A stretch of DNA of 64,000 nucleotides from the NCBI RefSeq assembly GCF_040813715.1, contig NZ_JBFOCH010000008.1. One strand, written 5' to 3'. The translations under genes and the position numbers were made by a program. The notes under the pieces are model-generated. The model saw nothing but the letters and a program-made list of their open reading frames with translations, made no database searches and was not told where the DNA came from. Of this stretch, positions 33,870 through 43,543 are shown piece after piece. The DNA is from Mesorhizobium_K marinum. Lineage in GTDB: Bacteria; Pseudomonadota; Alphaproteobacteria; Rhizobiales; Rhizobiaceae. Each line of letters starts with the position of its first letter. Position 1 is the stretch's first letter.

Positions 33870-33913
33870 CTAACTGATCCTTAACCATAACGGTTCATGA
33901 ACGGATCAGTTAG
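33870..33913 (+). promoter_or_regulatory. Large nested inverted repeat between ybgC and tolQ
   Basis: CTAACTGATCC (33870-33880) and GGATCAGTTAG (33903-33913) are a perfect 11-bp inverted repeat. The 22-bp spacer contains a smaller dyad, AACC-ATAAC-GGTT. There is no T-run, so it is not a standard intrinsic terminator. An operator or an mRNA structure before tolQRAB-pal is possible. Confidence 0.5.
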
Positions 33914-34078
33914 AATCTGACGGAACGCGTGCGCCTTCCTTTCACCAACATTTGCTCTGAAAAGGCCGTAATCGGCGCATATCGGGGCGTTTCCGGAAGC
34001 TTCGCGCAATCGGATCAACGGGATAACAGCGCCAGGGGCCAGCCGCGAGCCGCGCCCGGAAATCGTTAAGGACCTCCT

Positions 34079-34789
34079 ATGGAAAACCTTCCACTCGCCG
34101 AGCCCGGCGTCCAACTGTCGATATGGCATCTGTTCGCGCAGGCCGGCTGGGTCGTCAAACTGGTCATGATCGGACTGCTCGGCGCATCGATCTGGACCTG
34201 GGCCATCGTCGTCGACAAGGTCATCGCCTATGCCCGCATGAGAAGCGCGCTCAACCGCTTCGAGCAGGTGTTCTGGTCCGGGCAGTCGCTTGAGGAGCTC
34301 TACCGGACGCTTGCCGACCGAAAGACGTCGGGCATGGGAGCGATCTTCGTCGCCGCCATGCGGGAATGGAAGAAGAGCTTCGAAAAGGGAGCCAAGTCGC
34401 CGCTTGGCCTGCAGACCCGCATCGACAAGGCGATGGACCTCGCGTTGACCCGCGAGATGGAGCGGCTGGAAGGCAGGCTGGGGTTCCTCGCGACGATCGG
34501 TTCGGCGGCGCCGTTCATCGGTCTGTTCGGCACCGTCGTCGGCATCATGACCTCGTTCCAGGCGATCGCCGGCTCCAAGTCGACCAACCTCGCCGTGGTG
34601 GCGCCTGGTATCGCCGAGGCGCTTCTCGCCACGGCGATCGGCCTGCTTGCGGCCATTCCCGCCGTCATCGCCTACAACAAGCTGTCTGCAGACGCGGGCA
34701 AGATCGCCGTCAGGATGGAGGGCTTCGCCGACGAGTTCTCCGCCATACTCTCGCGGCAAATCGATGAAAAAGTAGCGCAGAAGGCTTGA
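34079..34789 (+). CDS. tolQ: TolQ, proton-channel subunit of Tol-Pal
   Basis: A 236-residue inner-membrane protein with three helices: about 24-45, then the conserved LATIGSAAPFIGLFGTVVGIMTSF (about 138-161) and GIAEALLATAIGLLAAIPAVIAYN (about 178-201). It forms the TolQR stator that uses the proton gradient to energise TolA. ATG 34079 follows AAGGACCTCCT. tolR follows after 10 bp. Confidence 0.95.
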   Translation: MENLPLAEPGVQLSIWHLFAQAGWVVKLVMIGLLGASIWTWAIVVDKVIAYARMRSALNRFEQVFWSGQSLEELYRTLADRKTSGMGAIFVAAMREWKKSFEKGAKSPLGLQTRIDKAMDLALTREMERLEGRLGFLATIGSAAPFIGLFGTVVGIMTSFQAIAGSKSTNLAVVAPGIAEALLATAIGLLAAIPAVIAYNKLSADAGKIAVRMEGFADEFSAILSRQIDEKVAQKA

Positions 34790-34799
34790 GGACCGGGCG

Positions 34800-35258
34800 A
34801 TGGGGATGGCCGTAGGAAACGGGGGCGGACGCGGAGGCCGGGGCCACAGGCGGCGCGGACGCCACCATGGCCTGATCTCGGAGATCAACGTCACGCCGTT
34901 CGTCGACGTCATGCTGGTGTTGCTGATCATCTTCATGGTCGCGGCGCCGTTGCTCACCGTCGGCGTACCGATCGACCTGCCCGAGACGCGGGCCAACGCG
35001 ATGAACCCGGAGACCCAGCCGATCACCATTTCGGTCAACGAGAACGGGCAGATCTACCTGCAGGAAACGGAGATCCCGCTGGAAGAGGTCGTGCCGAAGC
35101 TCAGCGCCATCGCGACGACCGGGTATGAGGAACGCATCTACGTGCGCGGCGACAAGACCACCAACTACGGCATCGTCATGCAGGTCATGGCCCGTATCCA
35201 GGCGGCCGGCTACACCAAGATCGGCCTCGTGACCCTCCAGGAACAGGACGACACCTGA
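34800..35258 (+). CDS. tolR: TolR, stator subunit of Tol-Pal
   Basis: A 152-residue protein with a Gly/Arg-rich N-terminus and one transmembrane helix bearing the proton-path aspartate (INVTPFVDVMLVLLIIFMV, about 29-47). A periplasmic ExbD/TolR domain follows. It partners TolQ. It starts with ATG 34800, 10 bp after tolQ, and precedes tolA by 50 bp. Confidence 0.94.
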   Translation: MGMAVGNGGGRGGRGHRRRGRHHGLISEINVTPFVDVMLVLLIIFMVAAPLLTVGVPIDLPETRANAMNPETQPITISVNENGQIYLQETEIPLEEVVPKLSAIATTGYEERIYVRGDKTTNYGIVMQVMARIQAAGYTKIGLVTLQEQDDT

Positions 35259-35308
35259 GCGATGACCGGCACGGCGCGCAATTTTCGGCGAAAGGTGGCA
35301 GGCCAGGA

Positions 35309-36370
35309 ATGAAGACCGGCCTCACCACCTCTGTCGTGCTGCACGCGGCCGTGATCGGCTTCGGGCTTGTGTCGCTGTCCGCGCCAAGGCCGTTCGAGGT
35401 CGTCGACGTCGAGTCGCTGCCGGTCGACATCATCCCGGTCGAACAGCTGACGCAGATCCAGCAGGGCGACAAGAAGGCGCCGCTCGGCGAGACACCGACG
35501 CCGAAGCCGACGGAGAAGACCGAGACGATCCCGGACGCGCAGAAGGTCGGCGAAAACAAGGTCGATACAGACAAGAAGGCCACCCCTGACGTCAGGCCCA
35601 AGGACGTCGAGGCGGCCGCAATGCCCGAGGCGGCTCCAACACCGGCGCCGAAGCCGGTGCAGGACCCCAAGCCGGACCCGGTGGTCGAGCCGGAGCCCAA
35701 GACGGCGTCGGTCCCGGCGACGGAGGCCACACCGCAGCCGCAGCCCAAGCAGGATGTGAAGCCCGATCCCGTGCAGGAGACCATCGCGGCGGCCGAGGTC
35801 GAGGCCGAGGCGATCGAACTGCCGACCGAGGCCCCCGCCCCGCAGGCCAAGCCGAAGCCGCCGCAGGCGCAGACGGCCAAGGCTCCCGACAAGAAAGACA
35901 GCCAGAAGCCGACCCGCGATGCGGCCGCCAAGCCGAAGTCCGACGAGAAGGAGTTCGACGCCGACGAGGTGGCGGCTCTCCTGAACAAGGAAAAGGCGTC
36001 CGGCGGCGGCGCCAAACGCTCGAAGCAGACCGCTTCGCTCGGCGGCGACAAGAGCACCGGCGGCAGCAAGCTGACGCAGAGCGAGATGGACGCGCTGCGC
36101 GGCCAGGTGCAGCGCTGCTGGAACATCCCGGCAGGCGCGGCGGATGCCGGCAATCTCCGCGTCTCGGTCAAGTTCAAGCTCGACAGGACCGGGGCCATCG
36201 AGGGCAGTCCCGAAATCATCGGTGGCGGCGGTTCGGCAGGCGTCGAGCGCGCCGCCGCAGAAGCCGCGCGTCGCGCCGTCTCGCGTTGCGCCCCCTACAC
36301 TCTTCCCGCCGAAAAATACGAAGCCTGGGCGGACGTTATCGTCAATTTCGATCCAAGCGAAATGTTCTAG
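35309..36370 (+). CDS. tolA: TolA, periplasm-spanning Tol-Pal protein
   Basis: A 353-residue protein with an N-terminal signal-anchor (LTTSVVLHAAVIGFGLVSLS). A long Pro/Lys/Ala/Glu-rich linker (about 50-240) and a C-terminal TonB-like domain follow (GQVQRCWNIPAGAADAGNLR to DVIVNFDPSEMF). It links the TolQR motor to Pal and TolB. The low-complexity linker is variable across species; the ends identify it. Confidence 0.92.
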   Translation: MKTGLTTSVVLHAAVIGFGLVSLSAPRPFEVVDVESLPVDIIPVEQLTQIQQGDKKAPLGETPTPKPTEKTETIPDAQKVGENKVDTDKKATPDVRPKDVEAAAMPEAAPTPAPKPVQDPKPDPVVEPEPKTASVPATEATPQPQPKQDVKPDPVQETIAAAEVEAEAIELPTEAPAPQAKPKPPQAQTAKAPDKKDSQKPTRDAAAKPKSDEKEFDADEVAALLNKEKASGGGAKRSKQTASLGGDKSTGGSKLTQSEMDALRGQVQRCWNIPAGAADAGNLRVSVKFKLDRTGAIEGSPEIIGGGGSAGVERAAAEAARRAVSRCAPYTLPAEKYEAWADVIVNFDPSEMF

Positions 36371-36421
36371 GGGCCACGCGCCCCGCGTCCGACGGACTTA
36401 GCCAAAGAGGTTCGAAACCGC

Positions 36422-37738
36422 ATGAAACGATTCTTCCGAGCGATGTTCACGGCTGTCGTCCTTGCAGGCGGCCTGACCGCGGTCGCCGCGCCGCCGGCCT
36501 GGGCGCTTGTCGAGATCGACGTCAACAAGGGCAATATCGAGCCCCTGCCGATCGCCATCACCGACTTCCTGTCGAGCAACGAACTCGGCGCGGAGATCAC
36601 CAGCGTGATCTCCTCAGACCTCAAGCGCTCCGGCCTGTTCGCGCCGATCGACAAAGGCGCGTTCATCGAGAAGATCTCCAACCCCGACGCCGCGCCGCGC
36701 TTCGAGGACTGGAAGGTCATCAATGCGCAGGCGCTGGTGACCGGCCGCGTCACCCAGGAAGGCGACGGCAGACTGCGCGCCGAATTCCGACTTTGGGACA
36801 CGTTTGCCGGCGAACAACTCATCGGCGAACAGTTCTTCGCCAACAAGGCCAACGCCCGGCGGGTCGCCCATATCATCGCAGATGCGATCTACGAGCGCCT
36901 GACCGGTGAAAAGGGCTACTTCGACACGCGCGTCGTGTTCATCGACGAATCCGGGCCGAAGAACCAGCGCAAGAAGCGGCTGGCGATCATGGACCAGGAC
37001 GGCGCCAATGTCCGCTACCTGTCCGACGGCCGCGCGATCACGCTGACGCCGCGCTTCTCGCCGACGCGCCAGGAAATCACCTACATGTCCTACGAAAGCG
37101 GCCAGCCGCGGGTCTACCTGCTGCAGATCGAGACCGGCCAGCGCGAACTGGTCGGCAACTTCCCCGGCATGACCTTCGCGCCCCGCTTCTCGCCGGACGG
37201 CCAGAAGGTGATCATGAGCCTGTTGCGCGATGACGGAAATTCCAACGTCTTTGCTATGGATCTCAGGAGCCGCACAACGACCCGGCTGACCAACTCGAAT
37301 TCGATCGACACGTCGCCGTCCTACTCGCCGGATGGCCGCCAGGTCGTGTTCACATCGGACCGCGGCGGCCAGCCGCAGATCTATGTGATGAGCGCCGACG
37401 GTTCGGGCCAGAACCGGATCTCGTTCGGCGGCGGCAGCTATTCGACGCCGGTGTGGTCGCCGCGCGGCGACCTGATCGCCTTCACCAAGCAGTCGGGCGG
37501 CGAATTCCAGATCGGCGTCATGAAGACCGATGGCTCGGGCGAGCGCATCCTTTCGACCGGCTTCCAGCAGGAAGGCCCGACCTGGGCGCCCAACGGCCGC
37601 TACATCATGTTCTTCAAGGAAGCCGCCGGCTCGGGCGGGCCGCGGCTCTTCTCGATCGACCTGACCGGGCGCAACGAGCAGGCCATCCCGACGCAGAATT
37701 TCGCGTCGGATCCGGCATGGTCGCCGCTTCTGGAATAG
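36422..37738 (+). CDS. tolB: TolB, periplasmic beta-propeller of Tol-Pal
   Basis: A 438-residue protein with a signal peptide (FTAVVLAGGLTAVAAPPAWA). An N-terminal alpha/beta domain (about 30-170) and a six-bladed WD40-like propeller are marked by repeated FSPDGQKV, YSPDGRQVVFTSDRGG and WSPRGDLIAF strings. TolB binds Pal and signals to TolA. The start is ATG 36422, 51 bp after tolA. A 214-bp gap then precedes pal. Confidence 0.95.
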   Translation: MKRFFRAMFTAVVLAGGLTAVAAPPAWALVEIDVNKGNIEPLPIAITDFLSSNELGAEITSVISSDLKRSGLFAPIDKGAFIEKISNPDAAPRFEDWKVINAQALVTGRVTQEGDGRLRAEFRLWDTFAGEQLIGEQFFANKANARRVAHIIADAIYERLTGEKGYFDTRVVFIDESGPKNQRKKRLAIMDQDGANVRYLSDGRAITLTPRFSPTRQEITYMSYESGQPRVYLLQIETGQRELVGNFPGMTFAPRFSPDGQKVIMSLLRDDGNSNVFAMDLRSRTTTRLTNSNSIDTSPSYSPDGRQVVFTSDRGGQPQIYVMSADGSGQNRISFGGGSYSTPVWSPRGDLIAFTKQSGGEFQIGVMKTDGSGERILSTGFQQEGPTWAPNGRYIMFFKEAAGSGGPRLFSIDLTGRNEQAIPTQNFASDPAWSPLLE

Positions 37739-37952
37739 GTAAACTTTTAACCAAGCGTCGATCGGTCACCAAGCCGCCGTCATCGCGCCGCATTTCCGCC
37801 AAGGGAAGACGGACACTGTGGCCACAAGGGACGGCGTGGCGCGGACGGGCGCCGGTCACCGATCGTTAACCATGCTTGTTGAACGCCGGTTAACCGCGAT
37901 GTGGTTACTGTTTGCTCAACGAAATCATTCGAAATGCGAAGGAGAGGCCGGC

Positions 37953-38453
37953 ATGCGCCGCATCGCAGCAGTTACTCGTAATCCGGTTGTCGTGGCGCTT
38001 TTCCTCGCGCTCGCGATTGCCGGTTGCGCCAACAAGAAGACCCCCAACACGGCGGCCGACCTCGGCCTCGGCGGCGGCGCCGCGACGCCGGGCTCGTCGC
38101 GCGACTTCACGGTCAATGTCGGCGACCGCATCTTCTTCGACACCGATAGCTCGGTGATCCGCGCCGACGCCCAGGGCATCCTGAGCCGCCAGGCGCAGTG
38201 GCTGAACCAGTACAAGCAGTATTCGATCGTCGTCGAAGGCCATGCCGACGAGCGCGGAACCCGCGAATACAACCTGGCGCTTGGAGCACGCCGCGCCGCC
38301 GCAACGCGCGACTACCTGGCCGCCCGGGGCGTCGCCGCCAGCCGCATGAAGACCATCTCCTACGGCAAGGAGCGGCCGGTCGCGGTCTGCGACGACATCT
38401 CCTGCTGGTCGCAGAACCGCCGCGCCGTGACGACGCTCGGCGGCGGGAGCTGA
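37953..38453 (+). CDS. pal: Pal, peptidoglycan-associated lipoprotein
   Basis: A 166-residue lipoprotein. The lipobox is LAIAGC (Cys about 24), and an OmpA-like peptidoglycan-binding domain follows with RIFFDTDSSVI, VVEGHADERGTREYNLALGARR and ISYGKERPV. It anchors the outer membrane to the cell wall and binds TolB. ATG 37953 follows GCGAAGGAGAGG; an upstream in-frame extension lacks such a site. A terminator hairpin follows. Confidence 0.94.
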   Translation: MRRIAAVTRNPVVVALFLALAIAGCANKKTPNTAADLGLGGGAATPGSSRDFTVNVGDRIFFDTDSSVIRADAQGILSRQAQWLNQYKQYSIVVEGHADERGTREYNLALGARRAAATRDYLAARGVAASRMKTISYGKERPVAVCDDISCWSQNRRAVTTLGGGS

Positions 38454-38477
38454 GGCCAAAAGGCTACAGCGATGTCG

Positions 38478-38504
38478 AAAAGGCGGCCGTTCGGCCGCCT
38501 TTTT
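38478..38504 (+). terminator. Rho-independent terminator after pal
   Basis: AAAAGGCGGCC (38478-38488) and GGCCGCCTTTT (38493-38503) form a perfect 11-bp stem with a GTTC loop, ending in a T-run to 38504. It separates pal from cpoB. Confidence 0.88.
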
Positions 38505-38587
38505 CATGTCCCCCATGCGCCTAAACAAAATTTGGCCGAAGTCTGGTCTTGCTCTAGAAGTCGAGACGCGCGCCTGAAACTGCGGGA

Positions 38588-39733
38588 ATGCGCATGAAAG
38601 CAGATCCTTCCAGCATCGAGACGCCCATGTATTTCAGACTGATCCTGAGCGGTACGCTCGCATTTCTCCTGATGTCCGGCGCCAGCGTCAGGGCAGACGG
38701 CCGTGCCGAGGCGCCAAGCGCCCCGACGATGGCCTTCGACGGCGGCCTGCCGTTGCCGAAGTTCAAGCTTCCTGCCGTGTTCCGCAGCAAGGACGATACG
38801 GGTTCCTTCAAGGTCGCCCAGGCCGGCGATCCCCGGATCACCGCACTCGAAGAGCAGGTGCGCTCGTTGTCCGGCACGATCGAGGAGCTGAACTTCCAGA
38901 TCCTGCAGATGCAGGAACAGATGCGCAAGATGCAGGAGGACAACGAGTTCCGGTTCCAGGAGCTCGAAGGGAAGCGCACCGACGCGGGCGCGCCTGCGGG
39001 CAAGACCGTCGCATCGGCCCCAGCGCGCCAGGCTCCGGCGGAAGCGGCCCCCGCCGAGGCTCCGGCGGAACCGGAAATCCTCGTCGACAACGGCACCGGC
39101 GATCCCGCCGGCCTGAACCCGGGCACCGGCGGTGCGCCGGCCGGGGCGGGCGAGCCGCCGCAGACCTTCGGGACGATCACGTTCGACGAAAAGGGCAATG
39201 TGACCGGCGGCAGCGTGGCGGAGCAGCCGACGGAGCCGCTGCCAGGCGTGGCCGTGGGTGCGCAACAGGCGCCGGTGCGGCAGGCCGTTCCCAACAAGCC
39301 GGCAGGCCAGGGCCTGGACGAAACCAGGGTTGCGGCGCTGCCGGCGACCGACGACCCCGATGAACTCTACCGCAATTCCTACGAGTTCATCCTCTCGGGC
39401 GACTACGACACGGCCGAGAAGGGATTCCGCGACCATATCGAACGGTTCCCGTCCGACCAGAAGGCGGCGGACGCGAACTTCTGGCTCGGCGAGGCGCTGC
39501 TCGCCCAGAAGAAATACCGCGACGCCGCCGAGGTCTTCCTCGCGGCCAACAAGGACTACCCGTCTTCGAAGAAGGCGCCCGACATGCTGCTGAAGCTCGG
39601 CATGTCGCTCGTCGGCCTCGACCAGCGCGATGTCGCCTGCGCGACCTATGCCGAAATCGGCAAGCGCTACCCCGACATCTCGGTTGCGCTCAAGGACCGC
39701 GTCAAGCAGGAACAGGCACTCGCCGCGTGCTGA
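38588..39733 (+). CDS. cpoB: CpoB (YbgF), Tol-Pal-associated TPR protein
   Basis: A 381-residue periplasmic protein with a signal peptide (best read from an internal ATG at 38627, LILSGTLAFLLMSGASVRA). A coiled-coil trimerisation helix lies at about residues 95-130 and a Pro/Ala-rich linker at about 130-255. C-terminal TPRs begin at YRNSYEFILSGDYDTAEKGF. CpoB coordinates Tol-Pal with peptidoglycan synthesis at the septum. Its stop overlaps the tilS GTG. The start could be 38588, 38594 or 38627. Confidence 0.9.
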   Translation: MRMKADPSSIETPMYFRLILSGTLAFLLMSGASVRADGRAEAPSAPTMAFDGGLPLPKFKLPAVFRSKDDTGSFKVAQAGDPRITALEEQVRSLSGTIEELNFQILQMQEQMRKMQEDNEFRFQELEGKRTDAGAPAGKTVASAPARQAPAEAAPAEAPAEPEILVDNGTGDPAGLNPGTGGAPAGAGEPPQTFGTITFDEKGNVTGGSVAEQPTEPLPGVAVGAQQAPVRQAVPNKPAGQGLDETRVAALPATDDPDELYRNSYEFILSGDYDTAEKGFRDHIERFPSDQKAADANFWLGEALLAQKKYRDAAEVFLAANKDYPSSKKAPDMLLKLGMSLVGLDQRDVACATYAEIGKRYPDISVALKDRVKQEQALAAC

Positions 39734-41028
39734 CGCCGCCGATCGGCATCGAACTTTCCCAACCATTCCAGTCACTGGACCTCGCCCCGCGCCGCGCCGT
39801 TCTGGCGGCGGTTTCCGGCGGCAGTGATTCCATCGCCCTGCTCACCCTGCTCAAGGGACATCTCGACCGCCACGCGCCCGCCATCCGACTGGTCGCCGCG
39901 ACCGTCGACCATGCCCTGCGCGCCGAATCCGCCAGCGAAGCCGCCCAAGTCGCGCGCTTCTGCGCGACAATCGGCGTCGAGCACCTTACTTTGCGATGGA
40001 CCGGCGACAAGCCGGCGACAGGTCTCTCCGCCGCAGCGCGCGACGCGCGCCACCGACTGCTGGCGGAAGCCGCCGAACGCGAAGGAAGCGACCTCGTCCT
40101 GACGGGCCATACGGCCGACGACCAGGCGGAGACGGTCATCATGCGCCGCGCGCGAAGCGCCGACGGCGACGCATGGTACGGACTGGCGGGCATGGCGCCC
40201 GCAACGCTTTTCGACGGCCGGTTCTGGTTTGCCCGACCTCTCATCGCGGCGCGCAGGCAGGCATTGCGTTCCTATCTGGTGGCGCGCGGGACCGGCTGGA
40301 TCGACGATCCGACGAATGCGGACCAGCGCCATGAACGCGCGCGCGTGCGGCGCAGGCTGGCTGCGCCGGATGGCGAAGTCCTCGTCGCGGAGGCACTGTC
40401 CATCGCCTCGGCTGGTGCGGCGGCGCGCGAAGACATCGGCCGCCGTGTCGCGTCGCTTGTCGCGGCGTATGCGGACAGCCCTGCCCAGGGCCTCCTGCGG
40501 CTGCGGCCCGAAATTCTTGCCGACGCGGATCAAGAAGGCGTCATTCAGGCGTTCCGCGTCCTGCTGGCCGTTGCCGGCGGCGCCGCGCATCTGCCGGATC
40601 ATGCGCGCGCCGCGACACTGCTTGCGCGCCTTGCCGGCGAGGGCGCGTCGCGCCGGGTCCTGTCGCGGGCGCTGGTCGACCGGAGGCGGACCGGCATCTT
40701 CATCCTGCGGGAGTCTCGCAACCTTCCAGACCCGGCCATCGCCCCGGAGGGCGGCATCTGGGACGGACGCTACCGCCTGGTCCGCGCGGAGGCGGCGCCC
40801 CGCTTTGCGCGTACCGGAGCCAACGGCGCGCCGGACAGCCTGGAACGCCTCGCCGCCGGCGGACAGCCCGCGCCTCCTCGCGGCTGGAGCGCGGTGCCCA
40901 TCCCAGCGCCCTGGGCGCGCTTCCTTCCATCCTTCGACGTCGCCGCGGCGCGTGCCGTCGCCGCATTGATCGGCGCGCCCGAAATTCCCGGGCCGCCATT
41001 TCGCGAACACATTGAGAGTAAAGCTTAA
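39727..41028 (+). CDS. tilS: tRNA(Ile)-lysidine synthetase
   Basis: A 433-residue N-type ATP pyrophosphatase. The PP-loop is AAVSGGSDSIALLTLL (about 34-49), followed by ATVDHALRAESASEAAQVARF, GHTADDQAETVIMRRARS and WIDDPTN. It converts C34 of tRNA-Ile(CAU) to lysidine so that it reads AUA, an essential step. The start is GTG 39727 inside the cpoB stop region, so translation is coupled. The C-terminal domain is alphaproteobacterial in style and poorly conserved. Confidence 0.93.
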   Translation: MLTPPIGIELSQPFQSLDLAPRRAVLAAVSGGSDSIALLTLLKGHLDRHAPAIRLVAATVDHALRAESASEAAQVARFCATIGVEHLTLRWTGDKPATGLSAAARDARHRLLAEAAEREGSDLVLTGHTADDQAETVIMRRARSADGDAWYGLAGMAPATLFDGRFWFARPLIAARRQALRSYLVARGTGWIDDPTNADQRHERARVRRRLAAPDGEVLVAEALSIASAGAAAREDIGRRVASLVAAYADSPAQGLLRLRPEILADADQEGVIQAFRVLLAVAGGAAHLPDHARAATLLARLAGEGASRRVLSRALVDRRRTGIFILRESRNLPDPAIAPEGGIWDGRYRLVRAEAAPRFARTGANGAPDSLERLAAGGQPAPPRGWSAVPIPAPWARFLPSFDVAAARAVAALIGAPEIPGPPFREHIESKA

Positions 41029-41046
41029 CCGAGACAGGCTGTCGCG

Positions 41047-41076
41047 CTTGGCAATGCAGGCCGTGCTCCCTATGTT
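41047..41076 (+). promoter_or_regulatory. Candidate ftsH promoter
   Basis: TTGGCA (41048-41053) and TATGTT (41071-41076) are 17 bp apart. The overlapping CTTGGCA and CCCTATGTTAG strings also resemble an alphaproteobacterial heat-shock (RpoH) promoter. It lies 57 bp before the ftsH ATG. ftsH is heat-inducible in many bacteria. Confidence 0.4.
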
Positions 41077-41132
41077 AGGAGCACGGAAATTCCACCTCTG
41101 ACGGGCGCAGGCTTTGGGGCGCCGACGGGACA

Positions 41133-43135
41133 ATGATGAATCCGAATTATCGCAATCTCGCGCTCTGGGCGATTATCGCCGTCCTGCTGATCGCACTGTT
41201 CAATCTCTTCCAGACGCCGCAGCAGCGGGGCGCTTCGCGCGAGGTCGCCTATTCGGAATTCCTGACGGATCTCGACGCCGGCCGCGTCAAGTCGGTGACC
41301 ATCGCCGGCGACCGCATCACCGGCACCTACACGGACAATGCGAGCGGGTTCCAGACCTATTCGCCAGGCGATTCCACGCTGGTGACGCGCCTCGAGGAGA
41401 AGAACGTCACGATCAACGCGCGCCCGGAGACGGACGGGTCGGGCGGCATCGTCTCGATCCTGCTCGGCTGGCTGCCGATGATCCTGATCCTCGGCGTCTG
41501 GATATTCTTCATGCGCCAGATGCAGTCGGGCTCCGGCCGGGCCATGGGCTTCGGCAAGTCCAAGGCGAAGCTGCTCACCGAAGCGCACGGTCGCGTCACC
41601 TTCCAGGACGTCGCCGGCGTCGACGAGGCCAAGGAGGATCTCGAGGAGATCGTCGAGTTCCTGCGCGACCCGCAGAAGTTCCAGCGGCTGGGCGGCAAGA
41701 TTCCGCGCGGCGTGCTGCTGGTCGGCCCTCCCGGCACCGGCAAGACGCTGCTGGCGCGCTCGGTCGCGGGTGAANTCTGGTCGGCCCTCCCGGTACCGGC
41801 AAGACGCTTCTGGCGCGCTCGGTCGCGGGTGAAGCGAACGTGCCGTTCTTCACCATTTCGGGCTCCGACTTCGTCGAGATGTTCGTAGGCGTCGGCGCGA
41901 GCCGTGTCCGCGACATGTTCGAGCAGGCCAAGAAGAACGCGCCCTGCATCATCTTCATCGACGAGATCGACGCGGTCGGCCGCCATCGCGGCGCCGGCCT
42001 GGGCGGCGGCAACGACGAGCGCGAGCAGACGCTGAACCAGCTGCTGGTCGAGATGGACGGGTTCGAGGCAAATGAGGGCGTCATCCTGATCGCCGCGACC
42101 AACCGTCCGGACGTGCTGGATCCCGCGCTGCTGCGGCCCGGCCGGTTCGACCGTCAGGTCGTCGTGCCGAACCCCGACATCACCGGCCGCGAGAAGATCC
42201 TCAAGGTGCATGTGCGCAACGTTCCGCTGGCGCCCAATGTCGACCTCAAGGTCCTGGCGCGCGGTACGCCGGGCTTCTCGGGCGCCGACCTCATGAATCT
42301 CGTCAACGAAGCGGCCCTGATGGCGGCGCGGCGCAACAAGCGCCTGGTGACCATGCAGGAGTTCGAGGACGCCAAGGACAAGGTGATGATGGGCGCCGAG
42401 CGCCGCTCCACCGCCATGACCCAGGCCGAGAAGGAACTCACCGCGTTCCACGAGTCCGGCCATGCGATCCTCGCGCTCAATGTTCCGGCGGCCGATCCGC
42501 TGCACAAGGCGACGATCATCCCGCGCGGCCGCGCGCTCGGCATGGTCATGCAGCTGCCGGAAGGCGACCGCTATTCGATGAGCTACAAGTACATGATCTC
42601 GCGGCTCGCGATCATGATGGGCGGGCGTGTCGCCGAAGAGATGAAGTTCGGCAAGGAGAACATCACCTCCGGCGCGGCTTCCGACATCGACCAGGCGACC
42701 AAGCTCGCGCGGGCCATGGTCACCCGCTGGGGCTTTTCCGACAAGCTCGGTCACGTCGCCTATGGCGACAACCAGGAAGAAGTCTTCCTTGGTCATTCGG
42801 TGGCGCGCACGCAGAACGTCTCCGAGGAGACCGCGCAACTGATCGACGCCGAGGTCCGGCGCCTGATCGACGAGGCCTATACCACCGCCACCGACGTGCT
42901 GACCAAGCATCGGAAGGACTGGATCGCACTCGCCGAAGGCCTGCTCGAATACGAGACGCTGTCGGGCGATGAGATCAAGCAGCTGCTGGCCGGTGAAAAG
43001 CCGTCGCGCGACATGGGCGACGACACGCCGACCAGCCGCGGCTCGGCCGTGCCGAAGGCTGGCCATGGCGGCCGCAAGAAGAAGAGCGGCGACGAGGAGC
43101 CCGAGGGCGGCATGGAGCCGCAGCCGCAGGGCTGA
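41133..43135 (+). CDS. ftsH: ATP-dependent zinc metalloprotease FtsH, frame broken by assembly repeat
   Basis: Reading from ATG 41133 gives two transmembrane helices (about 7-25 and 108-126), then the AAA+ domain with Walker A VGPPGTGKTLLARSVAGE. The frame breaks at the N (41775) because 59 bp are repeated. It resumes as VPFFTISGSDFVEMFVGVGA, with Walker B IIFIDEIDAVG, SRH ATNRPDVLDPALLRPGRFDR and zinc motif HESGHAIL. Removing one copy gives 647 residues, the normal length. It degrades membrane and short-lived proteins. Confidence 0.93.
41719..41833 (+). repeat. Assembly-derived direct repeat in ftsH, N at 41775
   Basis: 41719-41774 is repeated at 41778-41833 with two differences (GGC/GGT and CTG/CTT), both silent. 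The 59-bp offset shifts the frame within the Walker A region of an essential gene, which itself argues for an artefact. Confidence 0.87.
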
Positions 43136-43157
43136 AACGCCACGACCTGACGTCCAA

Positions 43158-43190
43158 AAGAAAACCCCGGCCAGAAGCCGGGGTTTTTGT
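43158..43190 (+). terminator. Bidirectional terminator between ftsH and rpmF
   Basis: AAAACCCCGGC (43161-43171) and GCCGGGGTTTT (43177-43187) form a perfect 11-bp stem with a CAGAA loop. It is A-rich on the left and T-rich on the right, suited to ending both ftsH and the convergent rpmF. Confidence 0.88.
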
Positions 43191-43214
43191 TACGTCCATT
43201 GAATGCTGAAAAGA

Positions 43215-43397
43215 TCAGCCTTCCTTGGGGGTCAGCACCTGGCGGCCGCGATACATGCCGGTCTTCAGGTCGATGTGATGCGGACGGCGCATCTCGCCGG
43301 AATTCTTGTCCTCGATGTAGGTCGGGGCCTTCAGCGCATCGGCGGACCGGCGCATGCCGCGCTTGGACGGCGAGGTTTTTCTTTTTGGCACAGCCAT
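43215..43397 (-). CDS. rpmF: 50S ribosomal protein L32
   Basis: A 60-residue basic protein, MAVPKRKTSPSKRGMRRSAD and so on, ending GMYRGRQVLTPKEG. This is the alphaproteobacterial L32 form without the zinc-binding cysteines. ATG 43397 is the family start. It is downstream of mtgA on the same strand and convergent with ftsH across a shared terminator. Confidence 0.96.
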   Translation of the reverse strand: MAVPKRKTSPSKRGMRRSADALKAPTYIEDKNSGEMRRPHHIDLKTGMYRGRQVLTPKEG

Positions 43398-43543
43398 GGA
43401 AGTGCTCCAGTAATCGTCGAAGCCCTTGGCAACCCTCGCGAAAAGGGCCACGCATCAGGCCGATAGCTTCAGAAAGTGGCGTGTCCATACACGTGTAGCG
43501 GCGTTTTGGCCAGTACCGCAGCGATTCTTTTTGCCGCGCCCGC

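Noticed and set aside
37866..37896. CtrA box upstream of pal
   Set aside because: Two TTAA half-sites are present but 20 bp apart; the consensus spacing is 7. The palindrome CGGTTAACCG is noted only.
41133..43135. Frameshifted ftsH pseudogene
   Set aside because: The break coincides with an N and a 59-bp repeat; removing one copy restores a full-length protein with all motifs.
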